Shown here in pieces: positions 1 to 11,061 of a stretch of DNA of 64,000 nt. The DNA comes from Aplidium turbinatum (lineage: Eukaryota; Chordata; Ascidiacea; Aplousobranchia; Polyclinidae). A model generated the notes under the pieces. It had not been told where the DNA came from. It saw only the letters and a list, made by a program, of their open reading frames with translations, and made no database searches. The stretch covers positions 45,661,979-45,725,978 of the forward strand of contig OU964920.1 in the NCBI GenBank assembly GCA_918807975.1. The letters are read 5' to 3'. Within the stretch, counting starts at the first letter, position 1. Each line of letters begins with the position of its first letter. Position numbers and translations under genes: made by a program.

Positions 1-800
1 TGAAACGTTGAGTTTCAAAAGCTTATTTTCACAAAAGCTTACCTCAAAACCTGGAAAGGCCGATATCTTTACAAAAAAAAAATGTAGACGCTTATGTCAT
101 TTGGAGCAGAGTTGTTGTTGGGTTGAAAAACGGAAAACAATGCCTCGTTTTTGTAACGTAATCTATCAGTCAGCAGCTCTTGTGCCTTTTTGTTATCGAA
201 CACATTTCCGTGATCAACCACGAAGTTACATTGTCTGACTGGATCTAAAACGCTATACCATATTCAGCAATTTTTCTAAAGCATTGTTACACAAAATGCA
301 TATCTGACAAAACAAGGGAAATATGCTGAACTGCATTATTTTAATGCGGAACCTTTTCCTTGTCTGATAAAGCTAATTAAAAACAAGGGAAAAAGAATTT
401 TCATCGTTTTACACAAGAGTAGCCTATGTATATTGAGGTTTACCTTGGTTTAAATATTGAAAAATGAAAATCATAGCAAAGAATTTCTCGAAGTGATTTT
501 CACAGATTTTGATCCTTCGCGATGATATCAGTTATAGTTTCTATCAGATGGAAGCTGTTCAAACTACTTTTTTTTTAAAACCGTGTTTTTCTTAAAAATA
601 CAGTTTAATACTTTACAAATATACAGTACTTCATTTTTGTGTTTTTACTTCGACTTTTTCCCAAGCAAGACTTTACACAAAACAACTTCAGTGTGGGCCT
701 GCCCATTAATGTCGATTACTGGCAACGTGAGTCGATTTTCCCTTGACTAGAGTAACCTAAGTGGACCAGAAAACTGTGACTTACACTTGATTAAACAAGC
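1..800. repeat. Unclassified ~800-bp interspersed repeat, copy 1
   Basis: This stretch matches 31700-32520 over most of its length with substitutions and small indels. Shared blocks include one around 'cgctataccata', the run near 'gttacacaaaatgcatatc', and the run near 'gcaagactttacacaaaac'. No protein, terminal repeat or tRNA-like head is visible in either copy, so the family is unknown. The copy is cut by the left edge of the window. Confidence 0.7.
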
Positions 801-1049
801 AAGCAAAAAATATAGAAATTTTGATCTCAGCTAGTCAAATTTTTTCTCTTTTTTTTCCAGATAATTTTATGGCTGTAATTGCCAACAAAACAAGTTGTTT
901 ATGCTAAACTATTACTATTTATTCAAAAACAAAAACTACACAAACACTATTAGTAAGTTGCGTTGGTGAAGAGATATAGAGGATTATGCGTTAATAAAAG
1001 CCATGATAAGCAATAAAACAATAATAAAAATTCCAATATCAAGCTCAAT

Positions 1050-1088
1050 AAAGGGAGTTTTATCTCCCCCCCTTGCGTACGCCACTGA
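1050..1088 (-). mobile_element. One end of a hAT-type MITE (fragment)
   Basis: Read on the minus strand this begins CAGTGGCGTACGCAAG and runs into a G-run, like the terminus of the complete element at 7144-7567 (CAGTGGCGTAGCCA). No opposite end was found, so it is called a fragment. Confidence 0.4.
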
Positions 1089-2048
1089 CATCATATGCAG
1101 ACCTGAACAGCAATCCGGAATATCTGTTCTTTGCCAGTAATGCAAATTTGAGACGCCAAAGAACATTCGAGAGACAGTCATGTTCTAGCTCACTGATGAT
1201 GACAGTGACAATTTTGGCGCCGACGAAATGGTAGCTCTTGACCTGGGGAAGTTTACAACATTTCTGTCACACCCATAGTTTCGGATTAGTCAAAAGACGC
1301 AGGGCTAAATCTCAAAGCTCTTCATATTAGGCTTATGGGTCACAAGAACAATCAGCAAATAAGTTTTAAAAAAAACAGTTCATTTTTAACGTTGCCCTTT
1401 CTTGCATGGCTTATAATGCGTGCATTGTAACGGTATCTGATAACTAAAGCTACTGAGAGTTCACATCACAGTGGGTGTAATGTGTGGTGTCAGTTTCATA
1501 GGACTTTTCGTAGCAATCAACACACGTTGGACAACCATCCACTACTTTACTGTTCACACTCAATTGTGCAGACAGAAACTAAAGACGTTTGATCAGTTCA
1601 ATAAGTTATCAAAACAAAAAGGTAAAGAGAGTTTATTTTTGATAAACATTTTTACGAAGATAGGTTTGTTGAAAATTTTAATGTACGGCGGCTTAAATAT
1701 AACCAGCATTATACAAACTAAATTTACGCTACGCTTTTGCAAATGCACGTGGTCATGCGCACAAATCAAAACGACAACTTTATCATTGACTTTATTTTTG
1801 ACTGCAAAGTTTGGAGAAAAAAACTGTTTTGAGCCTGGTTTGCAAAATGCTGGTGTGTTTTAGTGAAGTAGCATGTAACATTTGAGATGGAAATAATAAA
1901 AGCGAAAGTTATGTTAACACAATATGAGGCAATTTTTGATATGCGGTAAACAAACTTCTTGCAAAAAATAATTTTCAGGGTAGAAGAGGGTGAGAGATTT
2001 GGAAGGAAATCAAAAAAATATTACCAAACGTCTTATAATACACCGTCG
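1089..2048. other. Unassigned AT-rich sequence
   Basis: No gene, exon-like reading frame with splice borders, or recognisable repeat was seen. The open frame at 1471-1863 has no recognisable domain. Confidence 0.4.
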
Positions 2049-2160
2049 TGTGCTGAAATCAGAGCTAAACTAAATTTGAATTTTTTTCCAAACAACCCCT
2101 CTTCCTAATTATCCTTCAAAAAGTAGTTTGGTAAGTTGAATTATTATCAACACTACTAAT
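2049..2160. repeat. ~110-bp direct repeat, copy 1
   Basis: Nearly the same sequence recurs at 2541-2648, in the same orientation about 490 bp away. Both contain 'aacaacccctcttcctaatt' and 'gaattattatcaacac'. No gene or terminal structure was seen. Confidence 0.65.
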
Positions 2161-2540
2161 TATCAACACTACATTAATCTACCATAATGTGCTGGCCCCA
2201 CCAGGACTGTTAACCGTCCCCCGTGCCCTAAGGCCAAAGTTGGAGCCAAATCAGCCAACCTCTGTCTAGGGGGCAACGCATATTTAGCTTGAGAATCGTT
2301 TATTGGCTTGTTATATTTTATATGTATCTTTTTCATGTTGCAAAATTTTCTCACTCGTTTTGTTCGTTCAAGCACACTTTATTCAACTGACCAGTGATGT
2401 CGGGCATCCATATTTCAGAATGGTGATGAAAGTTTCGTTTAAGGGAGTAAAGCGCTTTTATGTCAAAAACTAACAAAATAAGGTAATATTCCGAAGCAAA
2501 CATTGCTCGTATGCTGAAATATATACCGTATATATGTATG

Positions 2541-2648
2541 TATGCTGAAATCAGAGCTAAACTAAATTTGAATTTTTTCCTAACAACCCCTCTTCCTAAT
2601 TATCGTTCTGAAAGTAGTTTATTTAGTTGAATTATTATCAACACCCAG
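2541..2648. repeat. ~110-bp direct repeat, copy 2
   Basis: Second copy of the unit at 2049-2160, with a few substitutions. The DNA between the copies (2161-2540) shows no gene. Confidence 0.65.
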
Positions 2649-3088
2649 TGTTTGTGCAAACTCCAGCAATCAAACTCCTACAAACAATTCCTTATCGGAC
2701 ATGGTACGTTGTAAAAAATTTTGTTAAGAGTATTCTCAGTAACAAATCAGCTGAACCGTTTGAGAATAATTAATTATTTAACTGTGTTTACTGAGCTAGT
2801 ATCAACTAGGTCAATGATGCTGCAGCCGATTACCTGATTTTATTAGCTTATTGCATTCATTCAACCTACTGTATACAAACGTTTATTTAATGTAAAAAAT
2901 CACTAACTTGTTGACCGGGCAACACGTCGACTATGGATTATTGTGATCATTTCGTTGGTATGACGCTGACTATAACGTTGCATCATTGCAACAATAATTT
3001 CTGAGTTCCAAACAACAATGCTGATTTCATACGCCATACGTCAAGACCAGAAATTAATACAATTGTTGATTATTCTTCACTAGTAAGT

Positions 3089-3220
3089 ACATTGTCACGA
3101 TTCTTTCTATCTCTTTCCAGGAAAGAGACTTGGGAAAGATTATTGACGTAGTGTATTGGGATATCAACATAAAGCAGTCAAATAAATGGTCCAATAATGT
3201 GGTATTTACGTCTTGACAAC
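3089..3220. repeat. Diverged repeat shared with 39325-39450
   Basis: The order of short blocks (an 'agattctttctatctctt'-like run, 'gacgtagt', 'ggatatcaa', 'cagtcaa') recurs at 39325-39450 in the same orientation. The match is too diverged to classify. The surrounding 2650-3750 shows no gene. Confidence 0.4.
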
Positions 3221-3764
3221 GTATGGAATTTGTGTTTGGCAGTTACGTCATCTGCTGCTTGATTAAGAAGCGCGATGACTCTGGCACCGCAAGCAACCTT
3301 TCTTTTCAACTGCTTTGTCAGAGCGTCGCAGTCTTATGTTTAAAACTATATGTTATACTGCAGTAGAAGTTTGTGTTGTATGCCTACTACGTTACCTATT
3401 GCTATTAGTTTGTCATTAGTTATTATTGTTTTGTGTTTCTATATTTCAGTGAATAAAAGCCTCATTTGGGTTATAAAATGTTTCATCACAATTTTATTCA
3501 CTTGCATTAATGGACAAGTTGCCGCGACCCAACAAACTGGAGATCACAAATGTTTAGTTCTAAAACTAGTAATTTACATCTTTTCAACATTCAGAGACAA
3601 CAAATAAAGCAAACGAAAGTGTCTTCAAAGCACTTCAGTCTCAGCGATAAGGCAACTTTGCTATGAAGCAACAAATGCCCTTGGTGTCGCGATCGTCGCT
3701 TCAATGTCAGAGCATATCTCAATGACGTCATGGTGTTTGTACTTGCTGCTGCTGCGATAAACGC

Positions 3765-3990
3765 AGACATGGTGAGAATGTATACTGGGCCGCGGAGGAT
3801 GAAAGACGACGTTCGATAGGACGTGGGTTCGACACCGCTCCAGAGCACGCGGCTGTGTTTCCGCAAAGACACTTAATGGCAAGCCAAAATAAAGGCAGCA
3901 GCTGACTGGAAGACTAAATATCACTTCTGCTTCCTGTTGTCTGTTGTGTCTCGTCTGTGATCGCAATATGCGCAAATAAAACATAATTAT
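3765..3990 (+). mobile_element. tRNA-derived SINE, family 2, copy a
   Basis: The body contains the B-box-like run GGTTCGACACC and then 'gcggctgtgt', shared with copies at 10665-10890 and, inverted, 36245-36455. The 3' part differs from the other copies and ends in an AT-rich ATT repeat. A diverged A-box may lie near 3790. This is a repeat, not a functional tRNA gene. Confidence 0.6.
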
Positions 3991-4299
3991 TATTATCATC
4001 ATTATTGGTGCCTGTCGCGACACTTGCTACATGTTCGCTATACTTGCTATAGTGCCACACTGGTCTGCAGAACACGCAGTTCCATGTAATTTGCTTTTAG
4101 ATTCGGAAAACATTTATTTTCAATTCGTTTTGACCTTTCAGGAGGAACTTGGACTTTCTTCAACGACGTCTCAATTTCATCTGCATGCCACATGACAAAC
4201 CCCGCAATTATTGTTTCAACGCTTACATTATGATGGTTTTGAGAGATTTTGTTAGTAAAGCTTTCAATTGGAATGCTACACAACTCGTAGCATCTACTG

Positions 4300-4655
4300 C
4301 AGTGTTGCTCAACCTTTTGTGGTTCACGAGTCACGACCCCTTTTAGGTGTTTAATACAGCCTGCGACCCCTCGCCTGCTCTCTTTGCTATAGATAGTAAC
4401 ATTTAATTTCAAAGAACTGCTGAATGTCACAACTTTTAATGCTTGCTGTTTCAAACCGGCCACATGGCGTTGAACAAATATTTTAAATGCTTGCTGATGT
4501 GATTGGAATGCTTTGTTTCTAAATGCCGTTTTAACTTTGATGGCTTCATAAATCCAGCTCTGAGAACTACATTGCACAAAACACACTGTGGCTTCAATGC
4601 TGTTGCTAACTATGGAAGTAAAACACCCTTTAAAATATTTTCGTTTCTTGTCCAT
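4300..4655 (-). pseudogene. hAT transposase N-terminal remnant (BED/SCAND3-like)
   Basis: The minus-strand frame opens with MDKKRKYFKGCFT and continues with a Cys-x2-Cys pair (CFVQC), then a His/Phe-rich run including FKIFVQR. This resembles the start of BED-finger hAT transposases of the SCAND3 type, where a KRKY opening precedes a C2H2 finger. Only the N-terminal part remains; no catalytic or dimerisation region is present between this and the element's other end. The frame runs on left to 4047 outside the element, which has no meaning. Confidence is moderate because the match is short. Confidence 0.45.
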
Positions 4656-4934
4656 GGTAAGTAGGCCATAGAACTGAAATGCTTATAGACACTGAAATAC
4701 GTTTACTCCTGACTCACTAAACGCAACTGCACAATAATTAAAATCTGATTTAGACAAATGCTTTTCACAGAGGTGGGCAAAGTTACTTTCAAAAGTAACT
4801 GAGTTACAGTTACAGTTACTTGGCCAAAATAGTAACTGAGTTACCGTTACAGTTACCGATTTCAAAAATGTAACTAGTTACAATTACTAGTTACAGTTAC
4901 TAGTTACTTTCAGTTACTCATAAATCTCAACATA

Positions 4935-5365
4935 AACGCTGTAATCCAAATTTAAACAAACAATTATTTGCGGGAGGCGCATCCATTCTCCTCAACATTT
5001 ATTAGATGTATCACGCACCCTGTGGTGCAAATTCTTTTCTAGTTACGCAGTTGCCTTTTCCTAATGTAGTTTGTTTTCCGTTTGTCTGTTTTCCACACTA
5101 TTGCTTATAATCGTTGCGTGTTTCTTGATGCTTATAGTCAGTTAGTTATATAGTTACTTTCAAAAAGTTTAAATTTATTACAATTTATACATATTTTCAG
5201 ATTCCTGATGAGAGCTTAAGTTAAGCCGAAAACGTTTGACTGTTAAACTACTTGTAAATATGTAAACTATATTGTTGTAATGCTCAACCATGTGGTATTG
5301 TTGTGTTTTGCCTGTCTTTGGTACAAAAAAGAAAACTCTCTTCCGAAACTATATTCTCTTTAAAT
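4935..5365 (+). mobile_element. Penelope-like element, 3' tail only
   Basis: The sequence matches the tail of the Penelope copy at 49020-49470 nearly block for block, from the last coding residues (FAGGA-like end) through 'cctgatgag' and 'gccgaaaacgtttga' to the AT-rich end. No coding region of its own survives. It lies inside the hAT element at 4768-6027, so it inserted later. Confidence 0.8.
5201..5241 (+). ncRNA. Hammerhead-ribozyme-like motif (Penelope tail)
   Basis: CTGATGAG at 5205-5212 is followed by a hairpin with stem GCTTA/TAAGC and then CGAAA ending at 5231. The next bases AACGTT are self-complementary, as in the very short stem III of Penelope hammerheads. Stem I (attc with gact) has one mismatch, so this copy is weaker than those at 41074 and 49312. 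Confidence 0.45.
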
Positions 5366-6335
5366 TCTCGAAACAAAGGAAATAATTTGTTTTCCCTGCT
5401 ATGACTCGAAGTTACTTAGACATCGACTTCCAATTTTGAATCGAGAAAACAATGATGTAATAAGGTTGCGAACAGTGAACAGTGAACGTAACACCGAGAC
5501 TCCGGGTCCTAAATGCTCCAAAAATACGACTCCTGTACACCTCTGGCAGCTATACGACAAGCATGAACTGAGCTATCAAGTGTTGCCAAACACTTTTGCT
5601 AAACATTGCATAGAAAGTCACATATTGATCAATCACCAAAAGCAATTAATTTAACCAAATCAGTTCTCAAAAAGCGCTAAAAAAGAGCCAAATCGCCAAA
5701 CCATAAATATGAAGCCAAACGTCTTAAAAAATCGTCAGATTACTGGATTTTGGCGATGAATTTGCCAATATTGCAATTCTGCTCCATAAGATCACAAAAC
5801 AAGAGCGCCGCGCATGGGCAGTGCTGCTCCGATATAGCTGCGAGAAGAATGCATTATTGAGCAACGCGTAGCAAACACGCATAAAGCATGACACAAACAT
5901 GTGCAGAGTAATGTTACCGCGTTTCGTTACTTTTGGAAAATAGTAACGAAGTTACCGTTACAGTTACTCAAAAAGTAACTAGTTACAGTAACTAGTTACT
6001 TTTGTAACTAGTTACTGCCCACCTCTGCCTTTTCAACAACTTTGTTCTTTACTTTTTCTGCAATTTTCTTCACACCGCCGACCAAGGTTTTTCGACAACT
6101 AACGTATTGAGACTGTTAAACAGGCTGACTCAGTTCATTCGTTCTACTTAAACACACGATGATAAATTGGCCTACAACCGAGCTAGGCGTTCTCTTTCGT
6201 AACAGTGCAACCAATTAGTCCCTTGCTACGACATTACTGCATACAAAGTGATTGCTGTAAAGATTTTTCATTTTTTCGGAATTCTTTGCGACCCCCATGA
6301 CAGAAACTTCGCGACCCCCAGGTTGAGAAACGCTG

Positions 6336-7135
6336 GTCTAGTAACTGCTTGAAGGATTGAATTCAGGGTGACAATGTAGGCCTACTCAACTACGCCTCTG
6401 CACGTTTGGACTGAAGCTGCCTGCTTTGGAAAACTTTGAAGCTATTCCAATCTGCGATAAATACATCGCTATATAAAACCAACCAACCTCTCCAAGTAAG
6501 CTGCTGCAGTACCATAGACGTCAGCTATCTGCATTTTTCTGCCTTCACTTTTGATATAGTAATTGAAAGCACTTTCCTTCAAATTTTGGTTTGTGGGTCA
6601 CTCACCCTTGTGCTCTGTCTTGTTGGGTTTCACCTGCACCAGTTGTACATATGGACAATCTCATGGCTCTAAATAAACATTAAGTTGTCCACATGACTTC
6701 AATGTAAAGTACTCTGTGATTGACATAATATTGCACTCAGTGGGTTCGGTATATTGGTACCGTGGTACAGTAAGTATGCATCTCCTATCTCAATCAACCA
6801 GAAATGAGTAGTCACAAAAAGGAATGCAGCCAACATGTTTTGTGGTGTTTTTGTAAATATGAATCGAAACTCAGTTTTCCTGCTCTCTTAGAAAACAATT
6901 CCTTTATGCAATCTCCTTCTGTAAACGGCTTTCCAAACTTTACAATCTCTTGAGCTGCTTCAGAACTAGCAACATTGTGCTGCTGCATGGGATTTTATCC
7001 GTTTATTACTCTGCTTCTCTACACTGCTCCGTTTTTACTTTGTAACAAATGCTCTATATGGTGTTCTGGAAATGTTTTTGTACGTCACATTTTTTGTTGT
7101 TTTCGGATTTCCCTCACAGGTTAAGCATGCAGGTA
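6336..7135. other. Unassigned sequence
   Basis: No gene or repeat recognised. The short frame at 6436-6672 is hydrophobic in places but has no splice context or domain. Confidence 0.4.
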
Positions 7136-7143
7136 TGCCAACA

Positions 7144-7567
7144 CAGTGGCGTAGCCAGGAATTTTGAAAGGGGGGGGTTTTGGCCACCCAACGGCGGGGG
7201 GTCTGGGGGGCCTCCCCCAGAAAATTTTGAAAAATTACTTTGAATTTGGTGCATTCTGAGAGCATTTTCAATAAAAATGTGGGTACGAATATTCCTGTAA
7301 AATGGTGCTGTCCGGTAGCATAGAAAAAGGATACGATCATGCTTTCTTCGGCATTTTTTGGAAAAAAAGCTAAGTCTCTGTGTTTTCTTGTTGCTAATTC
7401 CTGGCTGAGATGTTTGAATGTTTGGTATTGGCAAAACTCGCTCTTTTAATGCAATTTTGTTTAAAATTAGGCAATTTTTTTTTAGACTGAAAGCATCATT
7501 CTCAATATTGTGACGTCATACGCGTGCCAAAGGGGGCCCAAAACCCCCCTCCTTGGCTACGCCTCTG
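7144..7567. mobile_element. hAT-type MITE, 424 bp
   Basis: The ends are CAGTGGCGTAGCCA on the left and the inverse of CAGAGGCGTAGCCA on the right. The flanking 8 bp are identical (tgccaaca at 7136-7143 and 7568-7575). G-runs lie just inside the left end and C-runs inside the right. There is no coding capacity. Confidence 0.9.
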
Positions 7568-7930
7568 TGCCAACATCATTTGCATTGCCTGCAAAGTTAT
7601 CTTTCCGTGCTATGTTAAATCTTTTGTTTTCGTTTAATCCCTTTCTTTTTTTACTTGTGCAATGCGCGCATGGCTACTGATAGAAAGGCATTCTGTTGGT
7701 GACAGGCCCGCAACCAGCAAATATTTTCGGGAGGGGCATTTAATTTTTATCAAAGAACAAACATTAAAATGATGCATTGTGACATTTTTATGTTAATGTC
7801 CACGCCCATTGATAAAATGTGTGGCACTACCATGTTACGGTTCAGTGGTCATAACTTATGTCAATCACGTTTTTGTTTAGTACAGCAGTAAAAGAAACTA
7901 GCCTTTGTAACCTTTTCTCATTTAGCTATG

Positions 7931-8170
7931 ACTTGCTGTTGTTTCTCTGGGCAAGAAACTTTACGATAATTGCCTCTACCCAGTGATCGATTTCGAGTAA
8001 TGGGTAGTACCAAATTTAAGTCATAAGTAGAGTAGACAACCGGAAAATCAGACATTGCTGTCGGCTGCAGCGTGGGTCAGGTGTATGTCGGAAGGCGTAC
8101 ACCGATGCATAGCGCTCAAGTCCGCTTTCCCGCAATGCAGGATAAAGATAAACAAACAAAAAAAAAAAAC
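7931..8170 (+). mobile_element. SINE family 1, copy lacking its tRNA head
   Basis: This matches 17565-17795 closely through the body and the A-rich tail, but the tRNA-like head is absent. Such 5' truncation is normal for target-primed insertion. It sits inside the hAT element at 7703-8847. Confidence 0.85.
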
Positions 8171-8449
8171 TACCCAAGGAAGAAAGTTACGACATTACAG
8201 TAATGTGTTCAGTCGATTAGGCTACAAATAAAATACAACATCTGCAGGCTACGAACTGCATTGGCACGACTGGAGTCATAAATTAATCAATAAAATATAT
8301 TTACATCAACATAAACAAACAGATACATATGAATAAACTCAACACGGTAATTACAAATTACAATCCTGAAACATTTTGTTGGCTCAACAAGTTTTTATGT
8401 TTGTAGACCCAAAGAAGTTGACTTTGCAAATGCAAAATGACATTTTAAT

Positions 8450-8758
8450 TTAGAGCATAATGTCTAACTTTCTACTTGATTTGGCAAGTTCGTTTAACAC
8501 CAATTCCGCGCTTGGAATTTGAGTACGATGGATTTGCATGAGACCTAGTCCAGAAAGCCTGTCCTGCCCCATAGTGCTTCTAAGGTAACTTTTCAAGCGT
8601 CGTAGACCGCTAAATGCTCTTTCTGCAGAAGCAGTTGTGATTGGAAGTGTAGCCAAAATTATCAAGAGTTTGTAAATGTTTGGATAAAACTCTTGTTGGG
8701 ATTCTATTGCTGACACCGCATCAATCGTACTTGCCGGCCTTTCACTTTCAAGAATTGC
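8450..8758 (-). pseudogene. hAT transposase C-terminal dimerisation fragment
   Basis: The frame runs without a stop from 8758 to 8450 on the minus strand and ends at its natural C-terminus. It contains ILATLPITTASAERAFSGLR, the signature of the hAT dimerisation domain (short hydrophobic helix, then S-A-E-R-x-F-S), followed by LRSTMGQDRLSGL. This is the last ~100 residues of a transposase usually above 500 residues. The RNase H-like catalytic core is missing. The ZMYM1/TTF-type hAT branch is likely. Confidence 0.85.
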
Positions 8759-9084
8759 TTAATTGCTGCATAGAACGCTTAAAATTTTTTCAAAAAATGT
8801 CGGGGGGGGCAAATGCCTCCAATGCCCCCCCCCTGGTTGCGGGCTTGGTTGGTGATAAAAGCTGTTAACTGACCTGGTAGTCAAAACTTCAATGGCAAAG
8901 ATTGTAAAAAAATCTCTCGTTTTATGACACACAGTAGCCTGTCAACACGCAATGAGGGCTCATGGTTGCATCATAATTGTATGACTTGTAAACAATGCTT
9001 TGGTACTATTTTATTGATCATAGGCTAAGTTATTAGTCTATCAACTTTAGTATAATGAAACGGAAATTTAAGTTTTAAGCTTTG

Positions 9085-9142
9085 TCAAATTTAGGAGAGC
9101 CGCTTCTGAGAAGCTGAAGAGCAACAGGTTGCCGAACCCTGT
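9085..9142. mobile_element. Possible terminus of another hAT element
   Basis: The minus strand begins CAGGGTTCGGCAACC, like the ends of many hAT elements. No partner end was located, so it is only a fragment. Confidence 0.3.
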
Positions 9143-10660
9143 TCTAGACCTTCTAACCGAATTTTCCCGCAGATGTATAAAGAAAGCATATGGCGAATGG
9201 GAATGCAGTAAATTAAATAAAAGCAAATAATCAAAATGATATTTCTATGGCTGATTTACAAATAACTTCGCAGCAGAAGATTCCGTTGTTATTTTTATAT
9301 CAATCAGACGATATTTGGCGATTTTTTAGCGAAAATAAACTATTTTTAATAACCTTCTTCTACAAATATTTGATCAAGTTGATCAACTGGCAAATTATAT
9401 TCATGGTACGAATATAGTTTGTCATTGAAACAGAGAATTGCACAAGAGCATTGTAGCCTACTTGCCTGCACTGTTTACTCTACCGTATCTTTCGCTTACT
9501 ACAAAGTAGTAAACCATCTATGAGACGTACTTTGACGTTGCTATCGCGATTTGACGCGTTGATGTTGAAACTTAAAGTTGGTGAAGGTCAACCAAAGTCA
9601 TAGAACAAATTCCGTCGTTTCTAGCAAAAAGCGTCTGCAGACGTTGAATCAATGTAAAAATGACGGAATTTTTTGTCGGGGCAATGACTTCCAATATTTC
9701 CTTCCTCGCAATTTTCAACGCGTTTTGAGATTTTGTTTCAATTGCATTTCATTGAGTCAGAACAACAAATCTTCTACACACGCTTACCTGTAGCATGATA
9801 TCTTGGCTATCCCACTGGTAGCTAATCATAGTGTGACCAATGACCATCTTTGTACGATTAGAAGGTGCAAGACAACAGTATTGAAGTCAATATAGAAGAA
9901 TCCGTTCAAAGCATTCTAAATAAAAGTTTACGAACTGAATTCATCGCTATCATCGTTATAATTAGCTATTGTTTGATTGCTCCTTGTAAAAAATAATTTT
10001 TCTTTTCTAGCTTAAAAATCTACGGACTCCGCATGTTATCACCCTTGAGCAATGGTGGTGACTTGAGTGAGATGTTGGGACAGGTGTTCTTGAAATGCTG
10101 TGGTAAAGCGCTCATCCGGAGAATCGAACTGGCGTTGATTGGTCTTGTCGTTTATTCCTTCACCAATTCGGTGCTTATTGAACTGACCTATCAGGGCGGA
10201 CAATAAACGAAACAAAGATATAATTATGAAGACTTGTGCTCAAGCAATTGTCCTCCCGATAGGTCAAATTAAAGCCTCGTTATTGTAAACAAAAAATCGA
10301 CAATAAGCGGTGCCGGTTTGACTTAGGGGTTTGCGTTTTTGATAAGAATTTTAAGGACATTTTTTCATTCAACTGCACCTGCGACCTGCGTCACTAGTAG
10401 TGCAGTCGTGACTGCACTATAGTTGAAGCTCAAAGCTCCACACAAGTATGTGGAATTGTTAGGATTAATCTTTGAAGAGGTTTCCTTAATCCGATGATGA
10501 AGAATCAGGCAATCAATCATTCTTAAAACAAAGTAGTAAACATGAGTTTTTGTTTTGGTTCAGTGATGACAAAGTATTTTGCGGTAAAGACATTGAAAAG
10601 AGGAACTAAAACCCAAGATGGTGGCCGAGTGAAGAAATTGGCTTCACTTTTCGTGGCGTC
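9143..10660. other. Unassigned sequence with a mini-MITE relic
   Basis: No gene was seen. The run 9622-9672 (gacgttgaatcaatgtaaaa and neighbours) matches the reverse complement of the 62-bp element at 48208-48269. Confidence 0.4.
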
Positions 10661-10664
10661 ATTG

Positions 10665-10890
10665 TCGGCTACATAGGCGAGTGGTGAGAGCTCTGCAAGG
10701 GAACTCGAAAGAGCGCCGGTTCGACACCGCTCAAGAGCATGCGGCTGTGTCTTTGGCAGGACACATAAAGGCATGCCTGAAGGTGGGCACGGAGATTAGC
10801 TTCCTTGCCTTTCCGTCCACTTATTCTAAATCTTCAACCACCAGGTGTCAGCCTGGATACGATAAACCTCATTGCATCTTAAGTTTATTT
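10665..10890 (+). mobile_element. tRNA-derived SINE, family 2, copy b
   Basis: The head has an A-box-like run (aggcgagtggtgagagc) and a B box GGTTCGACACC. The body includes 'gcggctgtgtctttggcagg' and a tail near 'agcctggatacgataaac'. A close copy lies inverted at 36245-36455 and a variant at 3765-3990. Confidence 0.8.
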
Positions 10891-11061
10891 GCACTCCAAA
10901 ACTCACATCCGGGACTTCAACCTTAGCTATTTACACGGGTAGCCACTTTAACAAGAAAAAAAAATTCTGCCACTGCATCTGAAACCTCGAACCAATCAAC
11001 CAATCATAAGCTACTTTTTCTGTGACGTGAAAGGGACGAAAAGAAGATGATGCAAAGCAAA

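Larger units (their letters stand above)
4768..6027. mobile_element. Non-autonomous hAT element, inner nest
   Basis: Both ends read CAGAGGTGGGCA as perfect inverted repeats. The flanking 8 bp are gcttttca and ccttttca, a target duplication with one mismatch. The terminal 150 bp on each side are made of degenerate AGTTAC/GTAACT motifs, many self-complementary. No transposase is present. A Penelope-type tail lies at about 4935-5365. Confidence 0.85.
4300..6335 (-). mobile_element. hAT element, outer of a triple nest
   Basis: The ends are CAGTGTTGCTCAACC on the left and the inverse of CAGCGTTTCTCAACC on the right, typical hAT termini. The flanks atctactg and gtctagta match at 5 of 8 positions, as an aged 8-bp target duplication might. 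A transposase N-terminal remnant lies just inside the left end on the minus strand. A second hAT element (4768-6027) sits inside and itself holds a Penelope tail. The element cannot encode its own transposase. Confidence 0.65.
7703..8847 (-). mobile_element. hAT element with transposase remnant, 1145 bp
   Basis: The ends read CAGGCCCGCAACCAG and the inverse of CAAGCCCGCAACCAG. The flanking 8 bp are identical (gttggtga at 7695-7702 and 8848-8855). Inside lie a transposase C-terminal fragment on the minus strand (8450-8758) and a 5'-truncated SINE (7931-8170). It is a deletion derivative that would need an outside transposase. Confidence 0.9.

Noticed and set aside
1471-1863. A 130-residue open frame
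   Set aside because: No recognisable domain, no splice context, AT-rich random-looking composition.
3661-4023. Minus-strand frames over the SINE at 3765-3990
   Set aside because: Chance frames through a SINE body.
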